Of a DNA stretch of 45,455 nucleotides, positions 16,613 to 26,220 are shown in pieces. The first letter of the stretch is position 1, and each line of letters begins with the position of its first letter. The notes below the pieces were generated by a model. The model worked only from the letters and a program-made list of their open reading frames with translations, did no database searches and had not been told where the DNA came from. Location: NCBI GenBank assembly GCA_027624955.1, contig JAQBTG010000031.1, positions 1-45,455 of the forward strand, read 5' to 3'. The position numbers and the translations under genes are program-made. Source of the DNA: Pseudomonadota bacterium (GTDB lineage: Bacteria; Pseudomonadota; Alphaproteobacteria; UBA828).

Positions 16613-17909
16613 AGCGCGCGAAAAGCTGCTCGGGCGCACAGTTTTTGGCGAAATCTGCCTCCCAGCTTTTGACGCTGAGAAAGCTCTGATAAAGCTCGTC
16701 GGAAAACCAGGCGCGCACCACATCATCCGCTTTAAACGCCTCCAGGGCTGCATCCAAACCGGACGGCAACACCGTGATGCCGGCTTCCGCGCGCGCCGCG
16801 TCAGTCATATCGGCGGGATCGATCTCGGCCGCCGGCGGTAAGGGGAGATTGCGGCGGATGCCTTCTAGACCCGCCCGCGCCAGCACGCCAATTGCCAAAT
16901 AAGGCGACGCGGTGCAATCGACGGCACGAATTTCCAGATTAAAGCCTTTGGCTGCGGTCTCAGGATCGCGCGAGATGCCGGGCATGACGCGCACCGCAGC
17001 TTCCCGATTCTGAAAACCGATGCAGCGGTAGCCGGTGCTCCAATGATGCGGGCCGAGGCGGTGATAGGAAACCGGCGACGGCGCGAGGATGGCGAGAAGC
17101 GCATCCATATGGGTGAGAATTCCCGCCGAAAAACGCGCCGCGACCTCGCTAAGACCGAGCGGGCCGGCGAGATCGCTGGTCACATTGCGGCCCTGGCCAT
17201 CGGCCAGACTGAGATGAACATGGCAGCCATTGCCGACATGATCAGGCGTCGGCTTGGGCGAGAAGCTGGCACGCAAGGAGTGCCGGCGCGCCGCTTCGCG
17301 CGTGATCTCGCATGAAATCACCGCCGCATCCGCCGCCTTGAGAGCGGCCCGCGGGCTGCAGCTAATTTCATATTGGCCACGGCCATATTCAGGCTCAACG
17401 GTTTCCGGCGCCACACCAGCAGCTCTCAACATTTCTTCTAGCGAGGTAAGAAGGCCGTGCTGGGCGCAAGCAGCGGCAAAAGAAAACGGCGCCTCGGTGA
17501 TTAAATCCGGCCCTTCCAGAAGAAACTCCAGCTCGAACGCAGCGATTAGATCGAGACCGGTCTCGGCCTTGAGGTCGGCAACGGCATTGCGGCAGAAACT
17601 TCTGACACAAGCGCCCCAATCCTCGCCGGGGGCGGGACGCGAATCGCACAGTACGGCGTGCAGCGCCGGATGCGCGCCGTCGGCCGGGATTTCGAAGCGC
17701 GTTTCGGGATCGGGGATTTGCCGCACTTCGTCCACCGGCCCCCAAGGATTGTCGGCGAGATGCTCGAACGGCGTCATCGCCTGGCCGGCGCAGGCCCAAC
17801 CCAGGCCGCTTTCCAGCCGCCTGTCAAAATCTTGCAGCGGCACACCACGGGTTCGCGTCATGCCGACGAGGTCGCTCCACAATAAATATATCAGCCCGCT
17901 CTCGCTCAT
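16596..17909 (-). CDS. Glutamine-synthetase-family gamma-glutamyl ligase (second copy)
   Basis: The 437-residue protein keeps the glutamine synthetase active-site blocks: AFELEFLLEG, EPEYGRGQYEIS, GNGCHVHLSLADGQG (ammonia/amine and ATP site His residues) and GFQNREAAVRVMPG followed by NLEIRAVDCTASPYLA. It is shorter and clearly different from GmaS upstream, resembling gamma-glutamylpolyamine or gamma-glutamylamide synthetases (PuuA/GlnA-like). It is divergent from the trimethylamine-dehydrogenase-family gene with only 76 bp between starts, suggesting joint regulation and an amine substrate. It ends in the tandem duplication shared with the GntR gene. Confidence 0.82.
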   Translation of the reverse strand: MSESGLIYLLWSDLVGMTRTRGVPLQDFDRRLESGLGWACAGQAMTPFEHLADNPWGPVDEVRQIPDPETRFEIPADGAHPALHAVLCDSRPAPGEDWGACVRSFCRNAVADLKAETGLDLIAAFELEFLLEGPDLITEAPFSFAAACAQHGLLTSLEEMLRAAGVAPETVEPEYGRGQYEISCSPRAALKAADAAVISCEITREAARRHSLRASFSPKPTPDHVGNGCHVHLSLADGQGRNVTSDLAGPLGLSEVAARFSAGILTHMDALLAILAPSPVSYHRLGPHHWSTGYRCIGFQNREAAVRVMPGISRDPETAAKGFNLEIRAVDCTASPYLAIGVLARAGLEGIRRNLPLPPAAEIDPADMTDAARAEAGITVLPSGLDAALEAFKADDVVRAWFSDELYQSFLSVKSWEADFAKNCAPEQLFARYRHAY

Positions 17910-17985
17910 CCCTTAAGCTCTTTCCATGTTCGCCATTCCGCCGCGTCGGGGTTATTTAAGAGGCTAATATCAAAAGGAGCAAACC

Positions 17986-20046
17986 ATGAGCGGACGCGAT
18001 CCCATTTTTGACATCCTGTTCGAGCCGGTGAAAATCGGCCCGGTCACGGCGCGCAACCGGTTTTACCAAGTGCCGCATTGCAACGGCATGGGCGACCGCC
18101 TCCCGCGCGGCATGGCCGCCATGCGCGGGACCAAAGCTGAGGGTGGCTGGGCGGTGGTCTCGACGGAAGAAGTCAGCATCGACCATGGCACGGATTTCAC
18201 TCCGTCGATCGAAGGCCGCCTGTGGGACGAAGGCGATATCCCCTATCACGCGCGCATGACCGAGGCCGTGCACGCACATGGCTCGCTAGCAGCGATCGAA
18301 CTGTGCCAGCAGGGAATTGCCTGCGCCAATTTGGAAAGCCGAGAGACACCGCTAGCGCCCAGCGCCCAGTCGCTCATCAAGGCAGGACCGTTGCAGGCAC
18401 GGGCGATGGATCTAAGCGACATCCGCGCCGTGCGCGCGAGCCATCGCGCCTCCGCCCTTCTGGCCAAGCGCGCCGGCTATGACATCGTCTATGTCTATGC
18501 CGGGCATGACCTGTCGCTGGCCCAGCATTTTCTCCTGCCGCGCTACAATCAGAGGCGCGATGAATATGGCGGCTCGCTGGAAAACCGAGTCAGACTATTG
18601 CGCGAGTTGATCGAGGATACCAAGGAGGCGGTGGGCGACACCTGCGCCGTCGCCGTGCGCCTGGCAGTCGATGAACTGCTTGGCGCCGACGGCATCGAAG
18701 CGGCGGGCGAAGCGCCCGACATCATCGCCATGCTGGCCGAGCTGCCTGATCTCTGGGATGTCAATATCAGCAACTGGTCGAACGATTCGCAAACCGCGCG
18801 CTTTGCCGAAGAAGGCTATCAGGACGGCTACACCGCCTTCGTCAAGAGCCTGACATCGAAGCCGGTGGTGGGTGTCGGGCGTTACACGTCACCCGACCGC
18901 ATGGCGGCAATGGTTGCCAAGGGCGCGCTCGATTTCATCGGCGCGGCCCGACCATCGATCGCCGATCCGTTCCTGCCGAAAAAGATTGAAGAAGGGCGGA
19001 TCGAAGATATCCGCGAGTGCATCGGCTGCAATATCTGCGTGTCGGGCGATAGGACCTACACGCCGATCCGCTGCACACAGAACCCAACGATGGGCGAAGA
19101 GTGGCGCAAGGGCTGGCATCCCGAGCGCATCCCGCCACGTGCCTCCGAAGACAAGGTGCTGATTGTCGGCGGGGGCCCGGCCGGCCTGGAATGCGCGCGC
19201 GCGCTTGGGCAGCGCGGCTATCCGGTCACGCTGGCCGAGGCGAGCGAGGCGCTCGGCGGACGGGTGCGCTTTGAATCCCGCCTGCCCGGCATGGCCTCTT
19301 ACCAGCGCGTGGCTGACCACCGCCTCGCCGCATTTCACAAATTGCCCAATGTAGAAACCTACCTGGCCAGCGAACTCGGCGCCGAAGACGCCATCGCGTT
19401 TGGCGCGCCGCATATCGTGGTGGCGACGGGTGCGCATTGGCGGCGCGACGGCGTCGGCCAGCGGCAAAGACTGCCGCTGCCGATCACCGATGCCGCGCCG
19501 ACGATTTACACGCCGGACGATATCATGACCGGGCAGACGCTAGTGGATGGGCCAGTCCTGGTTTATGACGATGACGGTTATATCATGGCCGGACTGATCG
19601 CCGAGAAACTGGCGCGCGACGGGCGCAATGTCACGTTCATGATGCCGGACGAAAAGGTTTCACCGTGGACAGACAACACGCTCGAGCAGCACGCTATTCA
19701 GCGCCGCCTGCTAGAAGTGGGCGTGAACATCCTGGCCAACCGGCAGTTGGTGGCGTTGCAGGGCGACGTGCGCTATGCCTGTGTTTACACTGGCGCCGAA
19801 GCAGAGCTTGCCGCGGCGGCGGTGGTGCTGGTGACTTCGCGAACTTCCAATGACGGGCTGTGGCAGGAATTGCAAACCCGCGCCGAGGCCGGTGAGGTGC
19901 CATGGCGCAGCTTGACCCGGATCGGCGATGCCCTGGCGCCGGCCACAATTGCCCATGCGGTTTATGCCGGCCACCGCTACGCGCGCGAGTTCGATGCGAC
20001 ACCAGTAGAAGGCACGCCCTATAAGCGAGAACGCGTGACCGTCTAG
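17986..20046 (+). CDS. Flavoprotein of the trimethylamine/dimethylamine/histamine dehydrogenase family
   Basis: The 686-residue protein has an N-terminal FMN TIM barrel, an iron-sulfur loop and a C-terminal ADP-binding domain (IVGGGPAGLECARALGQRG near 388-406). YQVPHC puts Cys32 at the site of the 6-S-cysteinyl FMN bond (Cys30 of Methylophilus TMADH). The 4Fe-4S ligands are in CIGCNICVSG plus the later RCTQN. The Tyr and His of the catalytic group are kept in YVYAGH. Of the trimethylamine aromatic bowl, the residue matching Trp264 is present (SNWSND), but Tyr60 is Glu62 and Trp355 is Asp, as in histamine dehydrogenase. It is therefore an amine dehydrogenase but probably not for trimethylamine. 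Electrons normally go to an electron-transfer flavoprotein, which is not in the window. An AAAGGAG site precedes the ATG. Confidence 0.88.
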   Translation: MSGRDPIFDILFEPVKIGPVTARNRFYQVPHCNGMGDRLPRGMAAMRGTKAEGGWAVVSTEEVSIDHGTDFTPSIEGRLWDEGDIPYHARMTEAVHAHGSLAAIELCQQGIACANLESRETPLAPSAQSLIKAGPLQARAMDLSDIRAVRASHRASALLAKRAGYDIVYVYAGHDLSLAQHFLLPRYNQRRDEYGGSLENRVRLLRELIEDTKEAVGDTCAVAVRLAVDELLGADGIEAAGEAPDIIAMLAELPDLWDVNISNWSNDSQTARFAEEGYQDGYTAFVKSLTSKPVVGVGRYTSPDRMAAMVAKGALDFIGAARPSIADPFLPKKIEEGRIEDIRECIGCNICVSGDRTYTPIRCTQNPTMGEEWRKGWHPERIPPRASEDKVLIVGGGPAGLECARALGQRGYPVTLAEASEALGGRVRFESRLPGMASYQRVADHRLAAFHKLPNVETYLASELGAEDAIAFGAPHIVVATGAHWRRDGVGQRQRLPLPITDAAPTIYTPDDIMTGQTLVDGPVLVYDDDGYIMAGLIAEKLARDGRNVTFMMPDEKVSPWTDNTLEQHAIQRRLLEVGVNILANRQLVALQGDVRYACVYTGAEAELAAAAVVLVTSRTSNDGLWQELQTRAEAGEVPWRSLTRIGDALAPATIAHAVYAGHRYAREFDATPVEGTPYKRERVTV

Positions 20047-20048
20047 AT

Positions 20049-21050
20049 TCAATCGAGAACAACAATTTCGCCGCTCTCAGCGGATTCCTGCGCGGCCAAC
20101 ACGGTCTTCATCGCCGCCATTGAATCTTCCGGCGTGATGACGCTGGGGCGTTTGCCGATCGCCACACAGTTGGCAAAATACATGATCTCATCCCTGAGCG
20201 CACCGCCGGTGACGCCATCGACGCGCGGCCAATAGGTGGTATCGGGACCGGTAAAGCCGGTCGCGGTGCAGACGCCAAGATTGGGGAATGTGTCCTGCAC
20301 CTGCACGAAGCCCTCGGAGCCCATGATCGACATGCGCTCATCGATTAGCCACGGCGCGGCGTCGGGCACCAGCCAGGCGCTTTCGTAGATAGCTGTGGCG
20401 CCGTTTTCGAAGCGGTACATGATTTGAAATAGATCGGGGTGAAGATAATCATTCACCCGCACAGTCTGGGTGTAGACACTGGTGACCGGGGCGCCGGTGA
20501 ACCAAAGCATCAGATCGGTGTCGTGAACGGCAGTGTCCGTTATCGGATTGACTTTGTTGAGCACATCCTCGGCCCAGGCGGCGGGCAAGTTGCGGCGGCC
20601 ATTGAGGGACACCACGCGACCGATGCTTCCGGCGGAAATTTCCTTCTGGGCGGCAATGCAGCGCGGATTGAAGCGGCAGACATGGCCGACCATTAAATAG
20701 GTTTTGGCCTGCCGCGCCGCCCGGCAAATTTGTTCGCATTCCGCCAGGGTCGGGGCCATCGGTTTTTCAAGCAGTACATGCTTCCCCGCCGCCAAGGCGG
20801 CAGTGGCGATCTCGGCATGGTTTTCCCAGCGCGTGACGATATGCACCAGATCGATAGCCGGATCGGCGAGGATGCCGTGGTAATCTGTGTAGAGCGCCGG
20901 AACATTGTATTGACGGCCGATTTCTTCGCGGCGCGCTGGGTCCTGCTCCGCCAACGCCGCCAGTTCGAGGCCAGGAGCTCCGGCAATCACATTACAATGG
21001 ATTTCGCCGAACCAGCCGGCGCCGATCACTCCGACCTTCAATGCCGCCAT
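20049..21050 (-). CDS. Gfo/Idh/MocA-family NAD(P)-dependent oxidoreductase
   Basis: The 333-residue protein has an N-terminal Rossmann fold, KVGVIGAGWFGEIH (5-18), and the family-specific HVLLEKPMAPTL loop, whose EKP lysine is catalytic. The C-terminal Gfo/MocA sheet domain starts after VGHVCRFNPR. ATG 21050 follows GGGAG; the longer start at 21065 is a weaker candidate. It typically oxidises or reduces a sugar, inositol or related polyol; the substrate cannot be read. It is convergent with the amine dehydrogenase gene (2 nt between stops) and divergent from prpE. Confidence 0.85.
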   Translation of the reverse strand: MAALKVGVIGAGWFGEIHCNVIAGAPGLELAALAEQDPARREEIGRQYNVPALYTDYHGILADPAIDLVHIVTRWENHAEIATAALAAGKHVLLEKPMAPTLAECEQICRAARQAKTYLMVGHVCRFNPRCIAAQKEISAGSIGRVVSLNGRRNLPAAWAEDVLNKVNPITDTAVHDTDLMLWFTGAPVTSVYTQTVRVNDYLHPDLFQIMYRFENGATAIYESAWLVPDAAPWLIDERMSIMGSEGFVQVQDTFPNLGVCTATGFTGPDTTYWPRVDGVTGGALRDEIMYFANCVAIGKRPSVITPEDSMAAMKTVLAAQESAESGEIVVLD

Positions 21051-21157
21051 CACCCCTACTCCCAATTCGAAGCCGATAAGTTTGCGTTATTTCTTGATAT
21101 TTATACATTTGTGGAAGGCAAGACAGAACAAGAAACCGTGAGGGGAGAAAAACCGGC

Positions 21158-23056
21158 ATGAGCGGTAAATTCGAGCAAATGTATGGTCGCGCGCAGAGCG
21201 ACCCGGAGGGCTTTTGGGCGGAAGCCGCCGAAGCGCTCGATTGGGACAAAAAGTGGGACAAGGTCCTGGACGATAGCGATGCGCCGTTCTACCGCTGGTT
21301 CACGGGTGGTATGCTCAATACCTGCCATAACGCGCTCGACCGCCATGTCGATAACGGGCGCGGCGATCAGTTGGCGCTGATCCATGATTCCCCGGTCACC
21401 GAAAGCGTCACCACATTTACCTACCGCGAACTGCGCGATGAGGTGGCGCTGTTCGCCGGCGCCCTGGCGGAACGTGGCGTTGGCCGCGGCGACCGGGTGA
21501 TCATCTACATGCCGATGGTGCCGGAGGCGGCGATTGCGATGCTCGCCTGCGCCCGCCTTGGCGCCGTGCATTCGGTGGTGTTCGGCGGATTTGCCGCCAA
21601 TGAACTGGCGGTGCGCATCGATGACTGCACGCCGCAGGTTGTCGTTTCCGCCAGTTGCGGCATCGAAGGCAAGCGTGTGATCGCCTATAAACCGCTCCTC
21701 GACGAGGCCATCGAATTGGCCGCGCACAAGCCGGCGAGCTGCATCATCTTGCAGCGCCCGCAGGAAACAGCGGCGATGACGGCGGGCCGCGACGCAGATT
21801 GGCGCGAGGCCGTGACCGCCGCGACGGCGCATGATTGCGTCTCGGTGGCGGCGACCGATCCCTTGTACATTCTCTATACCTCCGGCACGACGGGCCAGCC
21901 CAAGGGCGTGGTGCGCGACAATGGCGGCCATGCGGTGGCGCTCAATTGGACGATGAAAAATATCTACGGCGTCGATCCTGGCGAGGCGTTCTGGGCCGCC
22001 TCCGACGTTGGCTGGGTGGTCGGCCATTCCTATATCGTCTATGCGCCGCTGCTGCACGGCAACATCTCCATCCTCTATGAAGGCAAGCCGGTCGGCACGC
22101 CAGATGCCGGCGCCTTTTGGCGGGTGATTGCAGATCATAAGGTAGCGGCGATGTTCACCGCGCCCACCGCCTTCCGCGCCATCAAGAAAGAAGACCCGCA
22201 AGGAAAGCGCATCGGCGATTACGATCTTTCAAATTTCCGCACTCTCTTTCTCGCCGGCGAGCGCACCGACCCGGATACGCTTCATTGGGCCGAAAACAAA
22301 CTTGGCGTGCCGGTGATCGATCACTGGTGGCAGACCGAAACCGGCTGGTCGATCTGCGCCAATTGCATCGGCATTGAGCAACTGCCAGTCAAGGAAGGCT
22401 CGCCGACCAAGCCGGTTCCCGGCATGGATGTGCGGGTGGTCGACGATGCCTGCAACGAAGTGAAAGCCGGTGATATCGGCGCTCTGGTGATCAAACTGCC
22501 GTTGCCGCCCGGCACCTTTCCGACGCTGTGGAACGCCAAGGAGCGCTATGTGGAAGCCTATCTCGAGGAATTTCCGGGCTACTACAAGACCGCCGATGCC
22601 GGCTTTATCGATGCGGACGGCTATGTCTATGTGATGTCGCGCACCGACGATATCATCAATGTCGCCGGACATCGGCTTTCGACCGGCGCGATGGAAGAAG
22701 TGTTGCTGGCGCATCCGGACGTCGCGGAATGTGCGGTGATCGGCGTGGCCGACGCGCTCAAGGGCCAAATGCCGCTCGGCTTTTTGGTGCTCAATAGCGG
22801 TGTCGCCCGCGACCCGGCGGACATCGTCAATGATGTCGTCGCCATGGTGCGCGAGCGCATTGGGCCGGTAGCTGCGTTCAAGGTGGCGACCGTCGTCAAT
22901 TCCCTGCCTAAAACACGCTCGGGTAAAATCCTACGTGGTACAATGCAAAAAATTGCCGACAGCGAAGCACATAAAGTCCCGGCGACGATCGACGACCCGG
23001 CGGCGCTTGACGAGATTACACGAGCCCTGAAGGCGATCGGCTATGCGACAGGCTGA
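21158..23056 (+). CDS. prpE: Propionyl-CoA synthetase-like acyl-CoA ligase
   Basis: A 632-residue AMP-forming ligase of the acetyl/propionyl-CoA synthetase type. Motifs are LYTSGTTGQPKGVVRDNGGH (P-loop, about 241-260), DVGWVVGHSYIVYAPLL, DHWWQTETGW (A5) and the C-terminal KTRSGKILRG with the catalytic lysine. The length and the RDNGGH extension after the P-loop are typical of PrpE rather than AcsA (which has HTTGGY). It activates short acids, most likely propionate or acrylate, to CoA esters. It is followed by a second ligase 51 nt downstream, probably in one transcript. Confidence 0.88.
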   Translation: MSGKFEQMYGRAQSDPEGFWAEAAEALDWDKKWDKVLDDSDAPFYRWFTGGMLNTCHNALDRHVDNGRGDQLALIHDSPVTESVTTFTYRELRDEVALFAGALAERGVGRGDRVIIYMPMVPEAAIAMLACARLGAVHSVVFGGFAANELAVRIDDCTPQVVVSASCGIEGKRVIAYKPLLDEAIELAAHKPASCIILQRPQETAAMTAGRDADWREAVTAATAHDCVSVAATDPLYILYTSGTTGQPKGVVRDNGGHAVALNWTMKNIYGVDPGEAFWAASDVGWVVGHSYIVYAPLLHGNISILYEGKPVGTPDAGAFWRVIADHKVAAMFTAPTAFRAIKKEDPQGKRIGDYDLSNFRTLFLAGERTDPDTLHWAENKLGVPVIDHWWQTETGWSICANCIGIEQLPVKEGSPTKPVPGMDVRVVDDACNEVKAGDIGALVIKLPLPPGTFPTLWNAKERYVEAYLEEFPGYYKTADAGFIDADGYVYVMSRTDDIINVAGHRLSTGAMEEVLLAHPDVAECAVIGVADALKGQMPLGFLVLNSGVARDPADIVNDVVAMVRERIGPVAAFKVATVVNSLPKTRSGKILRGTMQKIADSEAHKVPATIDDPAALDEITRALKAIGYATG

Positions 23057-23107
23057 CGGCGACTGACGGACGGTTGGCCTAAAAATGGACCATAGGGGGA
23101 TAGGCGC

Positions 23108-24742
23108 ATGGATGGATTGATAATGGATCGGCCGTTGCTGATTTCCTCGCTGTTGGAATTTGGCGCGCGCAATCATGCCGGATCGGAAATTGTCTCGCGC
23201 TCGGTCGAAGGACCGATCCACCGCTACACGATGGCTGACTCGCACACCCGGTCAAAACAATTGGCCCAAGCGCTGACGAGACTCGGCGTGGTGGCAGGCG
23301 ACCGCATCGCTACCCTTGCCTGGAACGGCTACCGCCATTTCGAGCTTTATTTTGGCGTTTCCGGCATGGGAGCCATTTGCCACACCATCAATCCGCGACT
23401 GTTTCATGAGCAGGTCGTCTATGTGATCAACCATGCGGAAGACAAATACATCTTTATGGATTTGACCTTCGTGCCGCTGTTGGAAGCGCTGGAGGCGCAT
23501 CTGCCCAAGGTCGCCGGCTATGTGATCATGACCGACAAAGCGCACATGCCCGAGACGAAACTTGCGAATGTGCACTGCTACGAAGACCTGCTGGCGGCGG
23601 AAGATGCGGATTATACCTGGCCGGAATTCGATGAACGCACCGCATCGTCGCTGTGCTACACCTCCGGCACGACGGGCAATCCCAAGGGCGTGCTCTACAG
23701 CCACCGCTCCACCGTGCTGCACACATTTGCTGTTTGCGCCGGCGGCGGCGCCGGCCCGACCAGCTATTCGAGCTATCTGGCTCTGGTGCCGATGTTTCAC
23801 GTCAACGCCTGGGGCCTGCCTTATGCCTGCGCCATGACCGGCGCCAAGCTGGTGCTGCCGGGGCCGCGCTATGAAGGCGATATGATCTTCGACCTTATGG
23901 ACGAGGAGAAGGTCGACCAATCGGCGGGCGTGCCGACGCTATGGCTGCTGCTGCTCGGCGAAATGAAGAAGCGCGGGCGCAAGCCGCAAGCGTTCAAGAC
24001 CCTAGTTGTCGGCGGCTCGGCTTTCCCGGCATCGATGATTGAGACATACGAGGACACCTACGGCATTGAAATTCACCATGCCTGGGGCATGACCGAGCTC
24101 AGCCCCATCGGCACAATCGGCACTTTGCTGCCGGCCATGAACAGCTTGCCGAAAGAACAGCGCTGGGCGGAAAAAATCAAACAGGGCCGAGCGATTTATG
24201 GCGTTGAGAAGAAGATCGTCGACGAGAATGGCGAGCGCGTGCCCGAGGACGGCAAGGCATTCGGCGAATTGCTGGTGCGCGGCCCGTGGACGGCGAGCGC
24301 CTATTTCAACGACGCAGAAGCGACTGCGCAGTCCTTCACCGAAGATGGCTGGTTCCGCACCGGCGACATCTGCACCCTTGATGCAAACGGCGTCATGCAC
24401 ATCGTTGACCGCAGCAAGGACGTCATCAAATCGGCCGGCGAATGGATCAGTTCGATCGATCTGGAGAATGCCGCAATGGCCCATCCCGCCATCCAGGAAT
24501 GCGCGGTGATCGGCATGCCCCACCCAAAATGGGATGAGCGGCCGCTGCTAGTGGCGGTCGCTGCTGAAGGCCAATCGCCGGTGCTCGAAGAGGTTCGGGA
24601 ATTCCTGTCAGACAAGGTCGCCAAATGGTGGCTGCCGGACGATATGGTGATACTCGACGAGCTGCCGCACACGGCAACGGGCAAGGTCTCGAAGCTGAAC
24701 CTCCGTGAGCAGCTCAAGGATTACGCGTTTCCGGGGGTCTGA
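23108..24742 (+). CDS. Fatty-acid-CoA ligase family, DmdB-like
   Basis: A 544-residue AMP-forming ligase with [19 protein letters not shown] (P-loop, about 183-201), [10 protein letters not shown] (A5) and [13 protein letters not shown] (catalytic Lys near the C-terminus). The N-terminus ([20 protein letters not shown], then [15 protein letters not shown] and [22 protein letters not shown]) strongly recalls DmdB, the 3-methylthiopropionyl-CoA ligase of DMSP demethylating bacteria. Medium-chain acyl-CoA ligases share much of this, and dmdA, dmdC and dmdD are not in the window, so the substrate is uncertain. It lies in series after prpE. Confidence 0.82.
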   Translation: MDGLIMDRPLLISSLLEFGARNHAGSEIVSRSVEGPIHRYTMADSHTRSKQLAQALTRLGVVAGDRIATLAWNGYRHFELYFGVSGMGAICHTINPRLFHEQVVYVINHAEDKYIFMDLTFVPLLEALEAHLPKVAGYVIMTDKAHMPETKLANVHCYEDLLAAEDADYTWPEFDERTASSLCYTSGTTGNPKGVLYSHRSTVLHTFAVCAGGGAGPTSYSSYLALVPMFHVNAWGLPYACAMTGAKLVLPGPRYEGDMIFDLMDEEKVDQSAGVPTLWLLLLGEMKKRGRKPQAFKTLVVGGSAFPASMIETYEDTYGIEIHHAWGMTELSPIGTIGTLLPAMNSLPKEQRWAEKIKQGRAIYGVEKKIVDENGERVPEDGKAFGELLVRGPWTASAYFNDAEATAQSFTEDGWFRTGDICTLDANGVMHIVDRSKDVIKSAGEWISSIDLENAAMAHPAIQECAVIGMPHPKWDERPLLVAVAAEGQSPVLEEVREFLSDKVAKWWLPDDMVILDELPHTATGKVSKLNLREQLKDYAFPGV

Positions 24743-25109
24743 GTACAGTTTCCACAGCGCATTCACTTCTGACTGGTTTTTGTTCACTTCCAGTCGATCG
24801 CCTGTTCGGAACGGCTTCCATTGCGATTGTCGATGGCCGTGCCAGGTTCAAAATTCAGCAGTTGGCGATAGGTCTTTTGCCAAGGGATCAACGGCTCATA
24901 AAAATACGTAATCCGTCGGCAAAAATGGATAGTTCATAGACATTGTTGAATCTTGTCTGTGTCGGCGGCGTGGCCAAAATCAACTGTGGGTAATGCACCG
25001 AGAGGGAAGCGACTTTGACACCAGAAATATGCTCAGATTTGTCGCTCGTAGACATCACCGCCGAAGCAATATTTGCGGCTGCGATTTGGTGCAGTACCCA
25101 CAGTATCCT
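24743..25109. other. Intergenic region with possible gene remnant
   Basis: No convincing gene. On the minus strand a 49-codon open stretch (24933 down to a TGA at 24784) lacks a start codon and reads like the C-terminus of a real protein (TYFYEPLIPWQKTYRQLL, then NFEPGTA). It may be a decayed gene end; the family is not recognised. The rest shows nothing clear. Confidence 0.4.
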
Positions 25110-25463
25110 TTAGGACCCAATCTCGAGTTTTGCCTTCATCGACGGATGAAACTGGCAAAAATAAGATCGAGAGGTGTCAGCCTTGACCACCATTTGCCAC
25201 TCACCGCCAGGTTCAATCAGGTCTGAATCCCAGCTGCCGTCATCTGCGGTCGCCGTATGGGCGACGATGTCTTTGTTGATCCAAACAATGACGTCGCCAG
25301 GTTTTACGACAGGCATTTTGGGCGCGAATTTGAACTTTTGAATTTCGACGGTAATTCGCTGACCGCTCGCCGCCGCGCCTTCAAGCCAGGGAGGAAAGGC
25401 GATTGTGGCGGCGAGCGCCGCCACAATCAGGCCCCTGCGTGTTACGCCTTTGGGCATAACCAT
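25110..25463 (-). CDS. Exported cupredoxin (plastocyanin/amicyanin-like)
   Basis: A 117-residue protein with a Tat-like signal (TRRGLIVAALAATIAFPPW at 8-26) and a single cupredoxin domain. The type 1 copper ligands are visible: His69 (VAHTAT) and the C-terminal loop C103-Q-F-H106-P-S-M109, giving His, Cys, His, Met. It would act as a small periplasmic electron carrier or copper protein. Its ATG overlaps the stop of the DUF4142 gene (TAATG), so the two are co-translated. A second ATG two codons on (25457) is possible. Amicyanin serves methylamine dehydrogenase in other bacteria, but no such enzyme is here. Confidence 0.87.
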   Translation of the reverse strand: MVMPKGVTRRGLIVAALAATIAFPPWLEGAAASGQRITVEIQKFKFAPKMPVVKPGDVIVWINKDIVAHTATADDGSWDSDLIEPGGEWQMVVKADTSRSYFCQFHPSMKAKLEIGS

Positions 25464-25996
25464 TAGTTCGCCAGTCCTTTGACCATCATCTCGGCGTGAT
25501 GTTCGTGCGCCTTGAAGATCAAGAGGGCTTCCTCGAACATTTCTTTGACATCGGGGTTTTCGATGTTGGGGATGAAGGTGCCCTCGACCAGCCCGTTGAC
25601 GGCCTGATGATAGCCAAGTTCGTTTTGCGCATAGCGGGAATCAAAGGCCGCGCCGCGCAGCTGACTCATTTCCGTAATCAGATCCTCCGCGCCGCCATTG
25701 AGTTGCTGGCTCAGAAAGTTGTCTTTTGCCGAAACGCCGAGTGTTTTCAACAATGCCAAAGCCTGTTTGTTGACCGCGCTGTGATCGCGAATCATGGTAT
25801 CCGCGAACTTATGGATGGCGGGGTTATTCGAGATCGCCAAGGCAAGATGGGCGTAGCGGATATCAATTGAATCGGCCGTATAGGCCACATGGGCGATCTC
25901 AAGATCATTGAGGTCGGCCGGTGATTCTGCCCGGGCGGAGGTGCCAATCAGGGTCATCGAGACCGCCGCTGCGGCAAGAAGGGTCTTTGCGAACAT
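25463..25996 (-). CDS. Exported DUF4142 (ferritin-like) protein
   Basis: A 177-residue protein with a cleavable signal (MFAKTLLAAAAVSMTLIGTS, then ARA-ES). The mature part is helical with the DUF4142 pattern: IAHVAYTADSIDIRYAHLAL, KFADTMIRDHSAVNKQALAL and the C-terminal FKAHEHHAEMMVKGL. Ferritin-like folds can bind metal, here through His/Glu pairs, but no function is established for the family. Start 25996 is chosen because it begins the signal peptide; the longer frame adds a non-signal N-terminus. It lies upstream of the cupredoxin and divergent from LysR. Confidence 0.85.
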   Translation of the reverse strand: MFAKTLLAAAAVSMTLIGTSARAESPADLNDLEIAHVAYTADSIDIRYAHLALAISNNPAIHKFADTMIRDHSAVNKQALALLKTLGVSAKDNFLSQQLNGGAEDLITEMSQLRGAAFDSRYAQNELGYHQAVNGLVEGTFIPNIENPDVKEMFEEALLIFKAHEHHAEMMVKGLAN

Positions 25997-26220
25997 AGCT
26001 GATTTCCTTTTGGTTGGTTGAAGCATGAATGCTCCGGTAACGCCCTCGGGAAACATTTCCCGTGAGTTGGCTAACTTGGCTGAGCTACGGAGTAACGGTG
26101 GGGGGAGGGGCGCCCGCAAACGACGGATGCGAAGACGGTCTTTGCAAACGTATGGGTCATTCTGTTCTCCCTTTTCAGCGATCCGATATCAGCGCCGGAA
26201 ACGTGATGGGAGTGTGACAC

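Noticed and set aside
20049-23056. Large antisense frames opposite prpE, the amine dehydrogenase and the mgd/mgs genes
   Set aside because: They are shadows caused by high third-position GC; their products match no families, while the sense frames carry clear motifs.
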